Below are positions 27,335-34,700 of a stretch of DNA of 64,000 bases, piece after piece. The notes under the pieces are model-generated. The model saw nothing but the letters and a program-made list of their open reading frames with translations, was not told the origin of the DNA and searched no databases. The number at the start of each line of letters is the position of its first letter. Position 1 is the first letter of the stretch. The stretch spans positions 3,472,001 through 3,536,000 of the forward strand of contig OW818685.1 of the NCBI GenBank assembly GCA_942493245.1, in the 5' to 3' direction. Made by a program: the position numbers and the translations under genes. The stretch is from DAOPYU01 sp942493245. GTDB lineage: Bacteria > Sumerlaeota > Sumerlaeia > UBA8349.

Positions 27335-27375
27335 TTGACAAACCCTCCCCCGTTCCATATACGATATTGCATATC
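27335..27375 (+). promoter_or_regulatory. Sigma-70-like promoter overlapping a palindromic operator candidate
   Basis: TTGACA at 27335-27340 is followed after 17 bases by TATACG at 27358-27363, a fair -10 box. The palindrome GATATTGCATATC (27363-27375) begins at the end of the -10 box, and further ATAT half-sites lie inside it. It is placed about 75 bases before the GntR gene, which fits autoregulation by that protein. Confidence 0.6.
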
Positions 27376-27449
27376 AGGTAACGCCCGATCGTTTTTCGTC
27401 AAATTTACTTCGTTCGGGGTCAATCTACAGAAAAGGCAGGGAATCCCAG

Positions 27450-28160
27450 ATGGTAGCAGCCATGCCCGTTTCATACAAAAAGAAAAAAGACATCGTCTAT
27501 AATCTGATCCGCAGCGAGATCATGAACGGCCTGCTGGCGATGGGCGAGCATCTCGTGATCAGCAACCTGGCGGCCCGGCTCGAGGTCAGCACCATTCCGG
27601 TGCGCGAAGCCCTGCAGCGGCTGGAAGCGGAAGGTCTGGTGACCATCACCGCACACGTGGGCGCCAAAGTGACCGTGGTGCGTCTGGAACAGGTCGCCGA
27701 AGTTCTAACGCTTCTCGAATCGCTGCAACTGATCGTGTGGCGTAACGCCTGCGCCCAGGCGACCCCCAAGGACGTGGCGGCGCTCGAAAAGCGGCTGCGC
27801 GAGATGGACGGCCAAACTGCGTCGCCCGCCATCTGGTCTTTCTCCAGCGAACAGTTCCACGAGTTCCTCTGTGAAGCGTGCGGGTTGACCGTGACGCTGC
27901 ACCTGCTGCGCCTGGCCCACGACCAGTGGCGCCGCCTCCACCGTCAATTGCTGGCGGATGTCTTCGCCAAGCGCCTCAACGCTTCCCAGAAAGACAACTG
28001 GAAGTTGTATCATGCGCTGGCCGCCAAGAAACCGGACGATGTGGAAACCATCCTCCGGGCGCATTTCGAAACCTCCCACCAGGTTTACCAGAAACACATC
28101 GAGGCAATCGAGAAAGCAGCCAAGAAGAAAGCGAAAACCGATCCGGACGAGTGGGACTGA
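27450..28160 (+). CDS. GntR-family transcriptional regulator, FadR-type
   Basis: The 236-residue protein has the GntR winged helix at residues 10-75: IVYNLIRSEIMNGLLAMGE, then STIPVREALQRLEAEGLV, the typical recognition helix, and a wing ending HVGAKVTVV. Residues 80-225 are all-helical, as in the FCD effector domain of the FadR subfamily, although the metal-binding histidines are not all evident. The tail is Lys-rich. A promoter with a palindrome lies upstream and a strong terminator downstream, so it is a single-gene unit. Its target genes and ligand are unknown; malQ upstream is on the same strand but 350 bases away. Confidence 0.9.
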   Translation: MVAAMPVSYKKKKDIVYNLIRSEIMNGLLAMGEHLVISNLAARLEVSTIPVREALQRLEAEGLVTITAHVGAKVTVVRLEQVAEVLTLLESLQLIVWRNACAQATPKDVAALEKRLREMDGQTASPAIWSFSSEQFHEFLCEACGLTVTLHLLRLAHDQWRRLHRQLLADVFAKRLNASQKDNWKLYHALAAKKPDDVETILRAHFETSHQVYQKHIEAIEKAAKKKAKTDPDEWD

Positions 28161-28217
28161 AAGCCGCGATTGAGGTCCCTTCACCTTAAACATCGTAATG
28201 CCTATTTTTTCAACCCT

Positions 28218-28255
28218 GAGCCACACGAAAAAGCGATTTCGTGTGGCTCTTTTTC
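28218..28255 (+). terminator. Strong intrinsic terminator of the GntR gene
   Basis: A perfect 13-bp stem (28218-28230 with 28237-28249) and a 6-base loop are followed by TTTTTC. It lies 58 bases after the stop codon. Confidence 0.92.
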
Positions 28256-28341
28256 AAAAGTATGGAATAAACGGCGACAAAGTCGGGTTGATCGTTTTGA
28301 ATGTTTTCTTACATTCGGGTCTAAACGCAATTCCACTTTTC

Positions 28342-28374
28342 GTCATTCCCGCGAAAGCGGGAACCCAGATCCGG
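28342..28374. repeat. Dispersed palindromic repeat, copy 1
   Basis: The core palindrome is TTCCCGC/GAAA/GCGGGAA at 28346-28363, followed by ACCCAGATCCGG. All 33 bases reappear exactly, on the opposite strand, at 51801-51833. This is the well-known extragenic repeat type whose translation reads VIPAKAGTQ. Confidence 0.85.
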
Positions 28375-28434
28375 AACGTTCTGGTTGATTGCGTTTCTCC
28401 TGAGTTTCCCCCCTGTTTTCCCGTTCGCGCCCCT

Positions 28435-28462
28435 CTGGGTCCCCGCGTTCGCGGGGATGACA
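28435..28462. repeat. Dispersed palindromic repeat, copy 2, inverted
   Basis: CCCCGCG/TT/CGCGGGG at 28441-28456, with CTGGGT before and ATGAC after, is an inverted, diverged copy of the repeat at 28342. The two copies face each other 60 bases apart. Confidence 0.8.
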
Positions 28463-28531
28463 AAAGGGAGACGAATGCCGGGAGGTTTGAGTCGCAAAAT
28501 CGGAGAAAGATACACCATCAATGCTCACCAG

Positions 28532-28580
28532 AAAAAGAGCCATTCAACGACTTTTGCAAAAGGCTCGTGTGGCTCTTTTT
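28532..28580. terminator. Bidirectional terminator-like inverted repeat
   Basis: AAAAAGAGCCA (28532-28542) pairs with TGGCTCTTTTT (28570-28580) across a 27-base loop. The T-run on one strand and A-run on the other would serve both the plus-strand side and the apbE gene, which ends at 28592. The CGTGTGGCTCTTTTT part copies the arm of the GntR terminator. Confidence 0.65.
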
Positions 28581-28591
28581 TTGGAGGCCTT

Positions 28592-29839
28592 TCAAGGCGT
28601 CTTCTTCAGAAATTCCTCGAACTCGGGAGTAGTTTTCTCCAGGAAATTTCCGTTCCCTTCTCGAACCAGAAAAAGGGCGGCGAGGTTGTGGGTGGCCGCA
28701 AAGGTGAATCCCTCTTCCGGCCCCAGAACCATGAGAGCGGTGGCCCAGGCGTCCGCTTCGGCACAGGTGGACGCGATCACGCTGACCGAAGCCAGCGCAT
28801 GTTCGATGGTACGACCCGTGCGCGGATCAATGGTGTGGGAAATACGTTTGCCATCCTCGATATAGAAAATTCGATAATCGCCCGAGGTGGCCATGGATCT
28901 GTCCGACAGGCTGACCGAGTCGGACAGATCGCGAGTGGCATTGTCGAGCGGTTTCAAAATCCCGACACGCCAGGGCCGCTCCGCATCGTTCCGTCCGCGC
29001 GCACGAATTTCTCCACCGATCTCGATCACATAATGCTCGATATCGAGTCCATCGAGCACTTTGGCCACCTGATCCACCCCATACCCCTTGGCAATCGCCG
29101 CCAGATCGCAATAGACTCGCGGGTCTTTCTTGTACAATGTCGAGGCCCCGGAATCGAGTTCCAGAAGTTGGTACCCCACATACTCGCGCAACGGAACAAG
29201 CGACTCGGCGGTCAACGGCTCGGCACTGCGTTTCTGCGGGCCGAATCCATAGGCGTTGACAATCGGCCCGACGGTGATATCGAACGCACCGCCAGACAAT
29301 TCACTCACCTTGAGCGACAGCGCAATCACCTCGATAGTCTCGGGAGAGAGGGACAGGGACGATTGCGCTGCGTTAAACCTGGAAATCTCGGAATCCGGGC
29401 GGTAGTTGGACATGAGGCCGTTGACCTCGTCGAGCCGTTTTTCGATTTTGGAGGCGATGTTTTGGTTTTCCTGGTCGGCCAGCGCGGCCGTCCGGGACGT
29501 CCGGTATTGCACCGTGTAGGTCGTGCCCATCGTCCCCCCCTGAATTTCCTGCAGGAGCAGCGAAGGCCGACCCAATTCGCGCAACAGAAACACCGCCACA
29601 ACCAGCAGCAACACCGCAATGACGTGGAGCGAATACTGCGCCCACATTTCGGCCAGAAAACGCCGGTACCCCGGACTTAACCACAGACTTTTGAGAAACG
29701 TCAAAAATTGGCGTCCGTAGTCCGGTCCCTTCTCGGACCAGGGCCGACCATCTCGAAAAACCCGACACACAGCCCGCCCCCATACCGTGGCGCGGCGACA
29801 GAGACGGACGGCTTTCACGACCATCGGGCGCTTAGGCAT
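28592..29839 (-). CDS. apbE: Membrane-anchored FAD:protein FMN transferase (ApbE)
   Basis: The ATG at 29839 overlaps the end of the ahbA-ahbB gene by 8 bases and has GGA 5 bases upstream, so it is preferred to a start further up inside that gene. After about 60 basic residues, a hydrophobic segment (YSLHVIAVLLLVVAVFLL) anchors the protein. The ApbE domain follows: TMGTTYTVQY, the flavin/metal block DLAAIAKGYGVDQVAKVL, IEIGGEIRARGRN, and HTIDPRTGRT ... CAEADAWATALMVLG. ApbE attaches FMN to threonines of exported flavoproteins such as NqrB/C or RnfG. It is the last gene of the heme operon. No obvious FMN-accepting partner is encoded nearby. Confidence 0.93.
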   Translation of the reverse strand: MPKRPMVVKAVRLCRRATVWGRAVCRVFRDGRPWSEKGPDYGRQFLTFLKSLWLSPGYRRFLAEMWAQYSLHVIAVLLLVVAVFLLRELGRPSLLLQEIQGGTMGTTYTVQYRTSRTAALADQENQNIASKIEKRLDEVNGLMSNYRPDSEISRFNAAQSSLSLSPETIEVIALSLKVSELSGGAFDITVGPIVNAYGFGPQKRSAEPLTAESLVPLREYVGYQLLELDSGASTLYKKDPRVYCDLAAIAKGYGVDQVAKVLDGLDIEHYVIEIGGEIRARGRNDAERPWRVGILKPLDNATRDLSDSVSLSDRSMATSGDYRIFYIEDGKRISHTIDPRTGRTIEHALASVSVIASTCAEADAWATALMVLGPEEGFTFAATHNLAALFLVREGNGNFLEKTTPEFEEFLKKTP

Positions 29840-30896
29840 GGAGTTCCGGCGCATGTTCGCGCGTCCATTCCTCGATATCGGGCGCGCAGTACTGAACCCG
29901 CACTTTTTTGAACTCGCGCCGGGAGTGCAACAGGGCATAGTCGTCCAGACCGGTCGCGGCCCGAATGGCCTCGACCGCCTGGAGCGTTTCGCGGTCGTCG
30001 CGCCCGTGGATCATGGCATAGTGCGAATAGGGCCAGTCCGGAGGATACGTGGGACGCTGGTAACAGTGGGAAACCTGAGACACGGCGGCCATGCTCTTGC
30101 CAGCCGTTTCCGCTTGCTCGGGCGGCACATTCCACGCGCTCATGATGTTGGCCGTATATCCCGCCTGACGATGGCGCAGAATCGCGGCGAAGCGGCGCAT
30201 GGCGCCTCGATCGAGGAACTGCCGCGCGAGGGTCAGCAACTGCTCGCAAGTCAAGCCGTGGGCTTGAGCCAGCACGGAGAACGGCTCGATCTCCAGCGGC
30301 AGATCGGTCTGAAGCGCGCGAACGGCAGCCTGCTCGATGGCGCTCAGAGGGGGGACCTCCCGGGAAGGCAAATGGGGAAGAGAACCGGAATCCCCCTCCG
30401 ATTCCAACCGTCCCGTTTCGAGGGAATCGGCTTCAGGCTCCCCCATCGAGAACCGCACACCGATCTTGAAGAGCCGCACCGCCGGGAGAAACAGCCAGTT
30501 GCGCGCGTCGGCCAGCCGGGCGAGCGCCCGGGCGTGGGAACGCAGGTCGGCCTCAGGCGGAACGGTGAGCGTGCTCCAGAGATTGAAACGGTGCTCGCGT
30601 TCGTAGTTGTGGCTCACACCGGGATGGCTGTTGATGCGCAGGGCAGCCGACTCCAGCGCCTCGGGCAACAACTCGAACGCCAGAAGGGTACTTTGATACC
30701 CCAAAGCCGCTGAATCGAAAATCGCGCTGAGCTGGCGGATAAGACCCGATTCCTTTAATGCGCGAAGGCGCGTCAGGAGGGTCTCTTCCGGTAACTGCAA
30801 CCGCTCTCCCAGAACGCGGAAGGGACGCTCGTTCAACGGGAAGGCCGTTTGAACGGCATCCAGAATGCGGCGGTCGAGATCGTCGAGGGACAGCAT
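29832..30896 (-). CDS. ahbAB: Siroheme decarboxylase, AhbA-AhbB fused in one chain
   Basis: The 354-residue protein contains two Lrp/AsnC-like modules joined by a Ser/Glu/Pro-rich linker (about 155-185). Module 1 has an HTH (LDRRILDAVQTAFPL) and the siroheme decarboxylase block SHNYERE. Module 2 has VSHCYQRPTYPPDWPYSHYAM. AhbA and AhbB normally form a heterodimer that decarboxylates siroheme to 12,18-didecarboxysiroheme in the alternative heme pathway of sulfate reducers, methanogens and others. Here both are in one polypeptide. The order AhbA-AhbB is assigned by likeness only. It lies directly downstream of hemL and ahbD, which supports heme or heme d1-type synthesis. The close resemblance to AsnC regulators is a known feature of the family, so it should not be read as a transcription factor. 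Confidence 0.9.
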   Translation of the reverse strand: MLSLDDLDRRILDAVQTAFPLNERPFRVLGERLQLPEETLLTRLRALKESGLIRQLSAIFDSAALGYQSTLLAFELLPEALESAALRINSHPGVSHNYEREHRFNLWSTLTVPPEADLRSHARALARLADARNWLFLPAVRLFKIGVRFSMGEPEADSLETGRLESEGDSGSLPHLPSREVPPLSAIEQAAVRALQTDLPLEIEPFSVLAQAHGLTCEQLLTLARQFLDRGAMRRFAAILRHRQAGYTANIMSAWNVPPEQAETAGKSMAAVSQVSHCYQRPTYPPDWPYSHYAMIHGRDDRETLQAVEAIRAATGLDDYALLHSRREFKKVRVQYCAPDIEEWTREHAPELHA

Positions 30897-30920
30897 GAAC
30901 AGCCTCTTCCTGATTTCCTC

Positions 30921-32210
30921 TTACAGAACGGCCTTCGCCGCCAGCAAGGCCTCGCGCTGCGCGGCCAGCGTCGCGTCCACATCGGCGTCCGTGTGAGCCG
31001 CCGAAACAAAGGCCGCCTCGAACTGCGCCGGAGCCAGATAGATCCCCCGATCCAGCATCGCGTGGAAGTACGCCGCATAGGCCTTTGTATTGCATCCGGC
31101 GGCCGTTTTCCACGAGGTGACACGCTCCCGGGTGAAAAAGAGACACGACATGGACCCCACCCGCGTGGTGAAAAGGTCCAGTCCCAGTTCTTTCAGATTC
31201 CGATCCGTCCCGGCGGCCAAGCGCGCCGAACGGACTTCAAGGGCGTCGTAGAACCCCGGCTCGCGCAACAACTCAAGGGTTTCAATCCCGGCGGTCATGG
31301 CCAGCGGGTTGCCCGACAGGGTGCCCGCCTGATAGACCGGTCCCTCGGGCGCCACTTTCGCCATAATGTCCGCCCGCCCGCCATACGCCCCCACCGGCAA
31401 GCCGCCGCCGATGATCTTGCCCAGGGTGGTCAGATCGGGCATGACGCCATAGCGCTCCTGTGCGCCCCCCAGCGCCACCCGGAACCCGGTCATCACCTCA
31501 TCGAAAATCACAATAATCCCCTCGCGGGTACAGATTGCGCGCAAACCTTCGAGAAAACCCGGCTCGGGCGGCACCACGCCCATGTTGCCCGCAACCGGTT
31601 CGACAATAACCGCCGCGATCTCACCCGAGTTGGACCGGGTAAGCGCCTCGACCGATTCGAGGTCGTTGTACGACGCCAGGAGCGTGTCGGCGGCAGCGCC
31701 GGGTGTCACGCCGGGACTGTTGGGCACCCCAAGCGTCGCCGCGCCGGAACCGGCGGCGATCAGGAAACTGTCCGAGTGGCCGTGATAACACCCCTCGAAC
31801 TTGACAATCTTGTTGCGTCCCGTAAACCCACGCGCCACGCGCACGGCGCTAAGAGTCGCCTCGGTACCGGAATTGACCATGCGGACTTTTTCGATGGAAG
31901 GCACGATTTCGATAATCAGGCGCGCCAGTTGGTTCTCGAGCACCGTGGGCGCGCCAAAACTGGCGCCACGCGCACACGCCTTCTGAAGCGCTTCGACCAC
32001 GCGCGGATGGGTATGACCGACGATCATGGGACCCCACGACCCGACGTAGTCAATGTATTCCCGCCCTTCGACATCGCGGATGCGGGCGCCCGACGCGCTT
32101 TCCATGACTACGGGCGTCCCGCCCACCGCGGCAAACGCGCGCACAGGCGAATTGACCCCACCGGGGATCAGCGTGCGGGCTTCTTCCATGATTTGTTGAC
32201 TGGTTGGCAT
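30921..32210 (-). CDS. hemL: Glutamate-1-semialdehyde 2,1-aminomutase
   Basis: The 429-residue protein is a class III aminotransferase-fold enzyme of exactly HemL length. IPGGVNSPVRAFAAVGG at the N-terminus, VNSGTEATLSAVRVARG, IFDEVMTGFRVA and the PLP-lysine block TTLGKIIGGGLPVGAYGG are diagnostic. It converts glutamate-1-semialdehyde to 5-aminolevulinate, the first committed tetrapyrrole precursor in the C5 pathway. The gene lies 6 bases downstream of ahbD and 24 bases upstream of ahbA-ahbB. hemA, its usual partner, is not in this window. Confidence 0.98.
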   Translation of the reverse strand: MPTSQQIMEEARTLIPGGVNSPVRAFAAVGGTPVVMESASGARIRDVEGREYIDYVGSWGPMIVGHTHPRVVEALQKACARGASFGAPTVLENQLARLIIEIVPSIEKVRMVNSGTEATLSAVRVARGFTGRNKIVKFEGCYHGHSDSFLIAAGSGAATLGVPNSPGVTPGAAADTLLASYNDLESVEALTRSNSGEIAAVIVEPVAGNMGVVPPEPGFLEGLRAICTREGIIVIFDEVMTGFRVALGGAQERYGVMPDLTTLGKIIGGGLPVGAYGGRADIMAKVAPEGPVYQAGTLSGNPLAMTAGIETLELLREPGFYDALEVRSARLAAGTDRNLKELGLDLFTTRVGSMSCLFFTRERVTSWKTAAGCNTKAYAAYFHAMLDRGIYLAPAQFEAAFVSAAHTDADVDATLAAQREALLAAKAVL

Positions 32211-32216
32211 ATCGAA

Positions 32217-33365
32217 TCACAACTCCTTTGAATGGCCCGATTGGGCCTTCGGTTCATAGACACAGAAGGGTTCTTCGGCCAGATAATCTCCCGTGGCCGC
32301 ATACGCGCGGGCGCGGCATCCTCCGCACACGCGCCGGTATTCGCAGTACCCGCAACGACCGTGGTAGCCGTCGAGGTTGCGCATGGCCAGAAAAACGTCG
32401 GACGTCTCCCAGATCCGCTTGAAATCGTAGTTCGCCACCCGCAGATCCCCGCATTCCTCCTCCAGAAAACCGCAAATCTGAAGTTTCCCGACGTGCGAAA
32501 TGAACGCAAAGGACTGCCCCCCCATGCACCCCTTCGACATCGCGTCGAGGCCATGCGTCTGCGGCGTGACTGAACGCCCCTTCTCGCGCTCGCGCTGACG
32601 CAGAATGCGGTAGTAGTGCGGGGCACAGGTGGGTTTGAAGAGAATCGACAGCGACTCGCGTTTCTCGTAGATCCAGTTGAGCGTCCGCTCGTACTCTTCG
32701 GGCGTCAGGCTCTGTTCAGCCATCTCCCGTCCCCGGCCCGTGGGCACCAGCAGGAACGGGTGGTAGGCCACCGCGCCGATCTCGATGGCCAGATCCAGAA
32801 TCTTTTCGAGTTCGTGGAGGTTGTGCTTCGTGACGGTCGTATTGATCTGAAATTCGAGACCCGCCTCGCGGGCATTGCGGGCCGCGAGCATCACACTGTC
32901 GAACGCCCCCTCGACACGTCGGAACTGATCGTGGCTCTCAGCCGTGGCTCCGTCGAGACTCAGGCTGATACGCTGAATACCGCAGGCCTTCATCCGCTCG
33001 GCGGCCTCGACCGTCACCAACTGTCCGCACGGCGCCATCACCATGCGAAGCCCGAGGTCCGAACCGTGGCGCGCGATGTTCCAGATGTCCGCGCGCAACA
33101 TCGGCTCCCCACCGGTGAGGATGATAATCGGTTTGCAGAACGACGCGATGTTGTCGAGCGTCGCGCAGATTTCTTCTTCGTTCAACTCATTGCAGTAAGG
33201 CCCAAACTGCGCCGCCGCCCGGCAATGCACGCAGTTCAGGTTGCACGAGCGCGTCACCTCCCACGCGATGAGACGCGGCAGATACACGGGAGAACCGGGA
33301 GAGTGCGGAGACGGCATGGGAGAAGGTTCGGATGGATGTGGCATGGAAAGGTGACTGTACTCCAT
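32217..33365 (-). CDS. ahbD: Radical SAM heme b synthase AhbD
   Basis: The 382-residue radical SAM/SPASM protein has CNLNCVHC (C41, C45, C48) binding the SAM cluster and GGEPMLR after it. The C-terminal auxiliary-cluster region reads CGYCEYRRVCGGCRARAYAA then EEPFC, which is the AhbD pattern and differs from the NirJ/AhbC type. AhbD oxidatively decarboxylates Fe-coproporphyrin III to heme b. A Pro/Ser-rich stretch fills residues 8-28, and starts at 33344 or 33317 are possible. It lies between hemB and hemL on the same strand. AhbC, the intermediate step, is not visible and is presumably elsewhere. Confidence 0.9.
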   Translation of the reverse strand: MEYSHLSMPHPSEPSPMPSPHSPGSPVYLPRLIAWEVTRSCNLNCVHCRAAAQFGPYCNELNEEEICATLDNIASFCKPIIILTGGEPMLRADIWNIARHGSDLGLRMVMAPCGQLVTVEAAERMKACGIQRISLSLDGATAESHDQFRRVEGAFDSVMLAARNAREAGLEFQINTTVTKHNLHELEKILDLAIEIGAVAYHPFLLVPTGRGREMAEQSLTPEEYERTLNWIYEKRESLSILFKPTCAPHYYRILRQREREKGRSVTPQTHGLDAMSKGCMGGQSFAFISHVGKLQICGFLEEECGDLRVANYDFKRIWETSDVFLAMRNLDGYHGRCGYCEYRRVCGGCRARAYAATGDYLAEEPFCVYEPKAQSGHSKEL

Positions 33366-33456
33366 TCAGGCTTCAAAATCGGTCTCGTAAAATATGGCGA
33401 TTCCCCGCTTATCCGAACGAGAGAATACCTCCAACCGGATCAGAATTTCCAAGTCC

Positions 33457-34449
33457 TCACGCCAACCACCGCGCCACATCCTTGGCCGAGTAGGTCAGGA
33501 TGATATCCGCGCCCGCGCGCCGGAAACCGGTCAGCGTTTCGAGCACGATGCGCTTTTCGTCAATCCATCCCCGAGCGGCCGCCGCCTTCACCATCGCATA
33601 TTCACCGCTGACGTTGTAGGCCGCCACGGGCCGTCCGAACCGCTCGCGCACGCGCCAGATAATGTCCATGTAGGCCAAGGCGGGCTTCACCATCACAATG
33701 TCGGCGCCCTCCTCGACATCGAGCCGCACTTCCTCGAGCGCCTCGAGCGCGTTGGCCGGGTCCATCTGATACGACCGGCGGTCGCCAAACTGTGGCGCGG
33801 ATCCCGCCGCCTCGCGGAAGGGGCCATAATACCCCGACGCGTACTTGGCCGCATACGCCATGATCGGCACGTTTTCGAAACCAGCCTCGTCCAGCCCTTC
33901 CCGAATGGCCGCCACGCGCCCGTCCATCATGTCGCTCGGCGCGACCATTGTGGCGCCCGACCGCGCGTGGCTCACCGCCGCCTGGGTCAACAATTCGAGC
34001 GCCTCGTCGTTCTGCACCACCCCCTGGCAGATCGGACCGCAATGGCCGTGGTCGGTGTACTCGCACAGGCACACATCGGTGATGATCTCGAGGCGGCTGT
34101 CCACCGCGCCCGTATTGACCTGGCTCGCCAGCGCCGCACAGGCCCGCTGCACAATCCCGTTTTCGGCATAGGCGCCCGAACCCACAGCGTCCTTGCTTTC
34201 CGGAATACCGAAAAGCAACACGCCCGGAATCCCCAGATCGCGCACCTCTTTACATTCCTCGACCAGCTGATCCACCGACAAATGGTAACACCCCGGCAGC
34301 GAGGAGATTTCCTGACGGACATTCGTCCCCGGCACCACAAAGAGCGGATAGATCAAGTCATCCACGGAAAGCCGGGTCTCACGCACCATGCGGCGCAGAC
34401 TCTCGGTAGCGCGCAAGCGCCGCATACGCAGTTTCGGGAAAATGGACAT
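33457..34449 (-). CDS. hemB: Delta-aminolevulinic acid dehydratase (porphobilinogen synthase)
   Basis: The ATG at 34449 has AAAGAGG about 10 bases upstream and gives the normal 330-residue length; the frame runs on for 75 codons of repeat-containing DNA that lack family similarity. The zinc site CLCEYTDHGHCG has all three cysteines, so this is a zinc-type HemB. The Schiff-base lysines are in MAYAAKYASGYYGPF and VMVKPALAYMD. It condenses two 5-aminolevulinates into porphobilinogen. It is the first gene of the heme operon, 91 bases upstream of ahbD. Confidence 0.97.
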   Translation of the reverse strand: MSIFPKLRMRRLRATESLRRMVRETRLSVDDLIYPLFVVPGTNVRQEISSLPGCYHLSVDQLVEECKEVRDLGIPGVLLFGIPESKDAVGSGAYAENGIVQRACAALASQVNTGAVDSRLEIITDVCLCEYTDHGHCGPICQGVVQNDEALELLTQAAVSHARSGATMVAPSDMMDGRVAAIREGLDEAGFENVPIMAYAAKYASGYYGPFREAAGSAPQFGDRRSYQMDPANALEALEEVRLDVEEGADIVMVKPALAYMDIIWRVRERFGRPVAAYNVSGEYAMVKAAAARGWIDEKRIVLETLTGFRRAGADIILTYSAKDVARWLA

Positions 34450-34562
34450 CGAGTTTTCGCCTCTCTTTCTCTCTGAACCCAGACTTTTCTCTGGAACATT
34501 TTCTTCAGCAGTCCCACCGGCGTCCAGAGAATTCTCGCTTCTCGTGCCGCCCGCAGTCTCAT

Positions 34563-34621
34563 CCCCCCGGCGTCCCCACCGGCTTTCGCGGTTCTGTACC
34601 GCCGGCGTCCCCGCCGGCGAA
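34563..34621. repeat. GC-rich palindromic repeat pair upstream of hemB
   Basis: Two related units occur: CCCCGGCGTCCCCACCGG near 34565 and ACCGCCGGCG/TCCC/CGCCGGCG at 34599-34619. They resemble the palindromes at 10828 and 54692 in pattern (GC arms around a short loop). They sit between hemB and the beta-CASP gene upstream. Confidence 0.6.
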
Positions 34622-34700
34622 GGAGCTCCAGAACGAACCGGCTCGAACCCGGGTGGACAAAATAATCGGGACATTCCCCCCGAGGTTCAGAAAATTCCCC

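Noticed and set aside
29832..30896. Two AsnC/Lrp-type transcription regulators in one gene
   Set aside because: The HTH-like fold is a known feature of siroheme decarboxylases, and the heme gene context and SHNYERE motif favour AhbA-AhbB.
34630..34660. A GCTCGAACCC-like motif resembling a tRNA T-arm
   Set aside because: No cloverleaf could be built around it. No tRNA gene was found anywhere in the window by eye.
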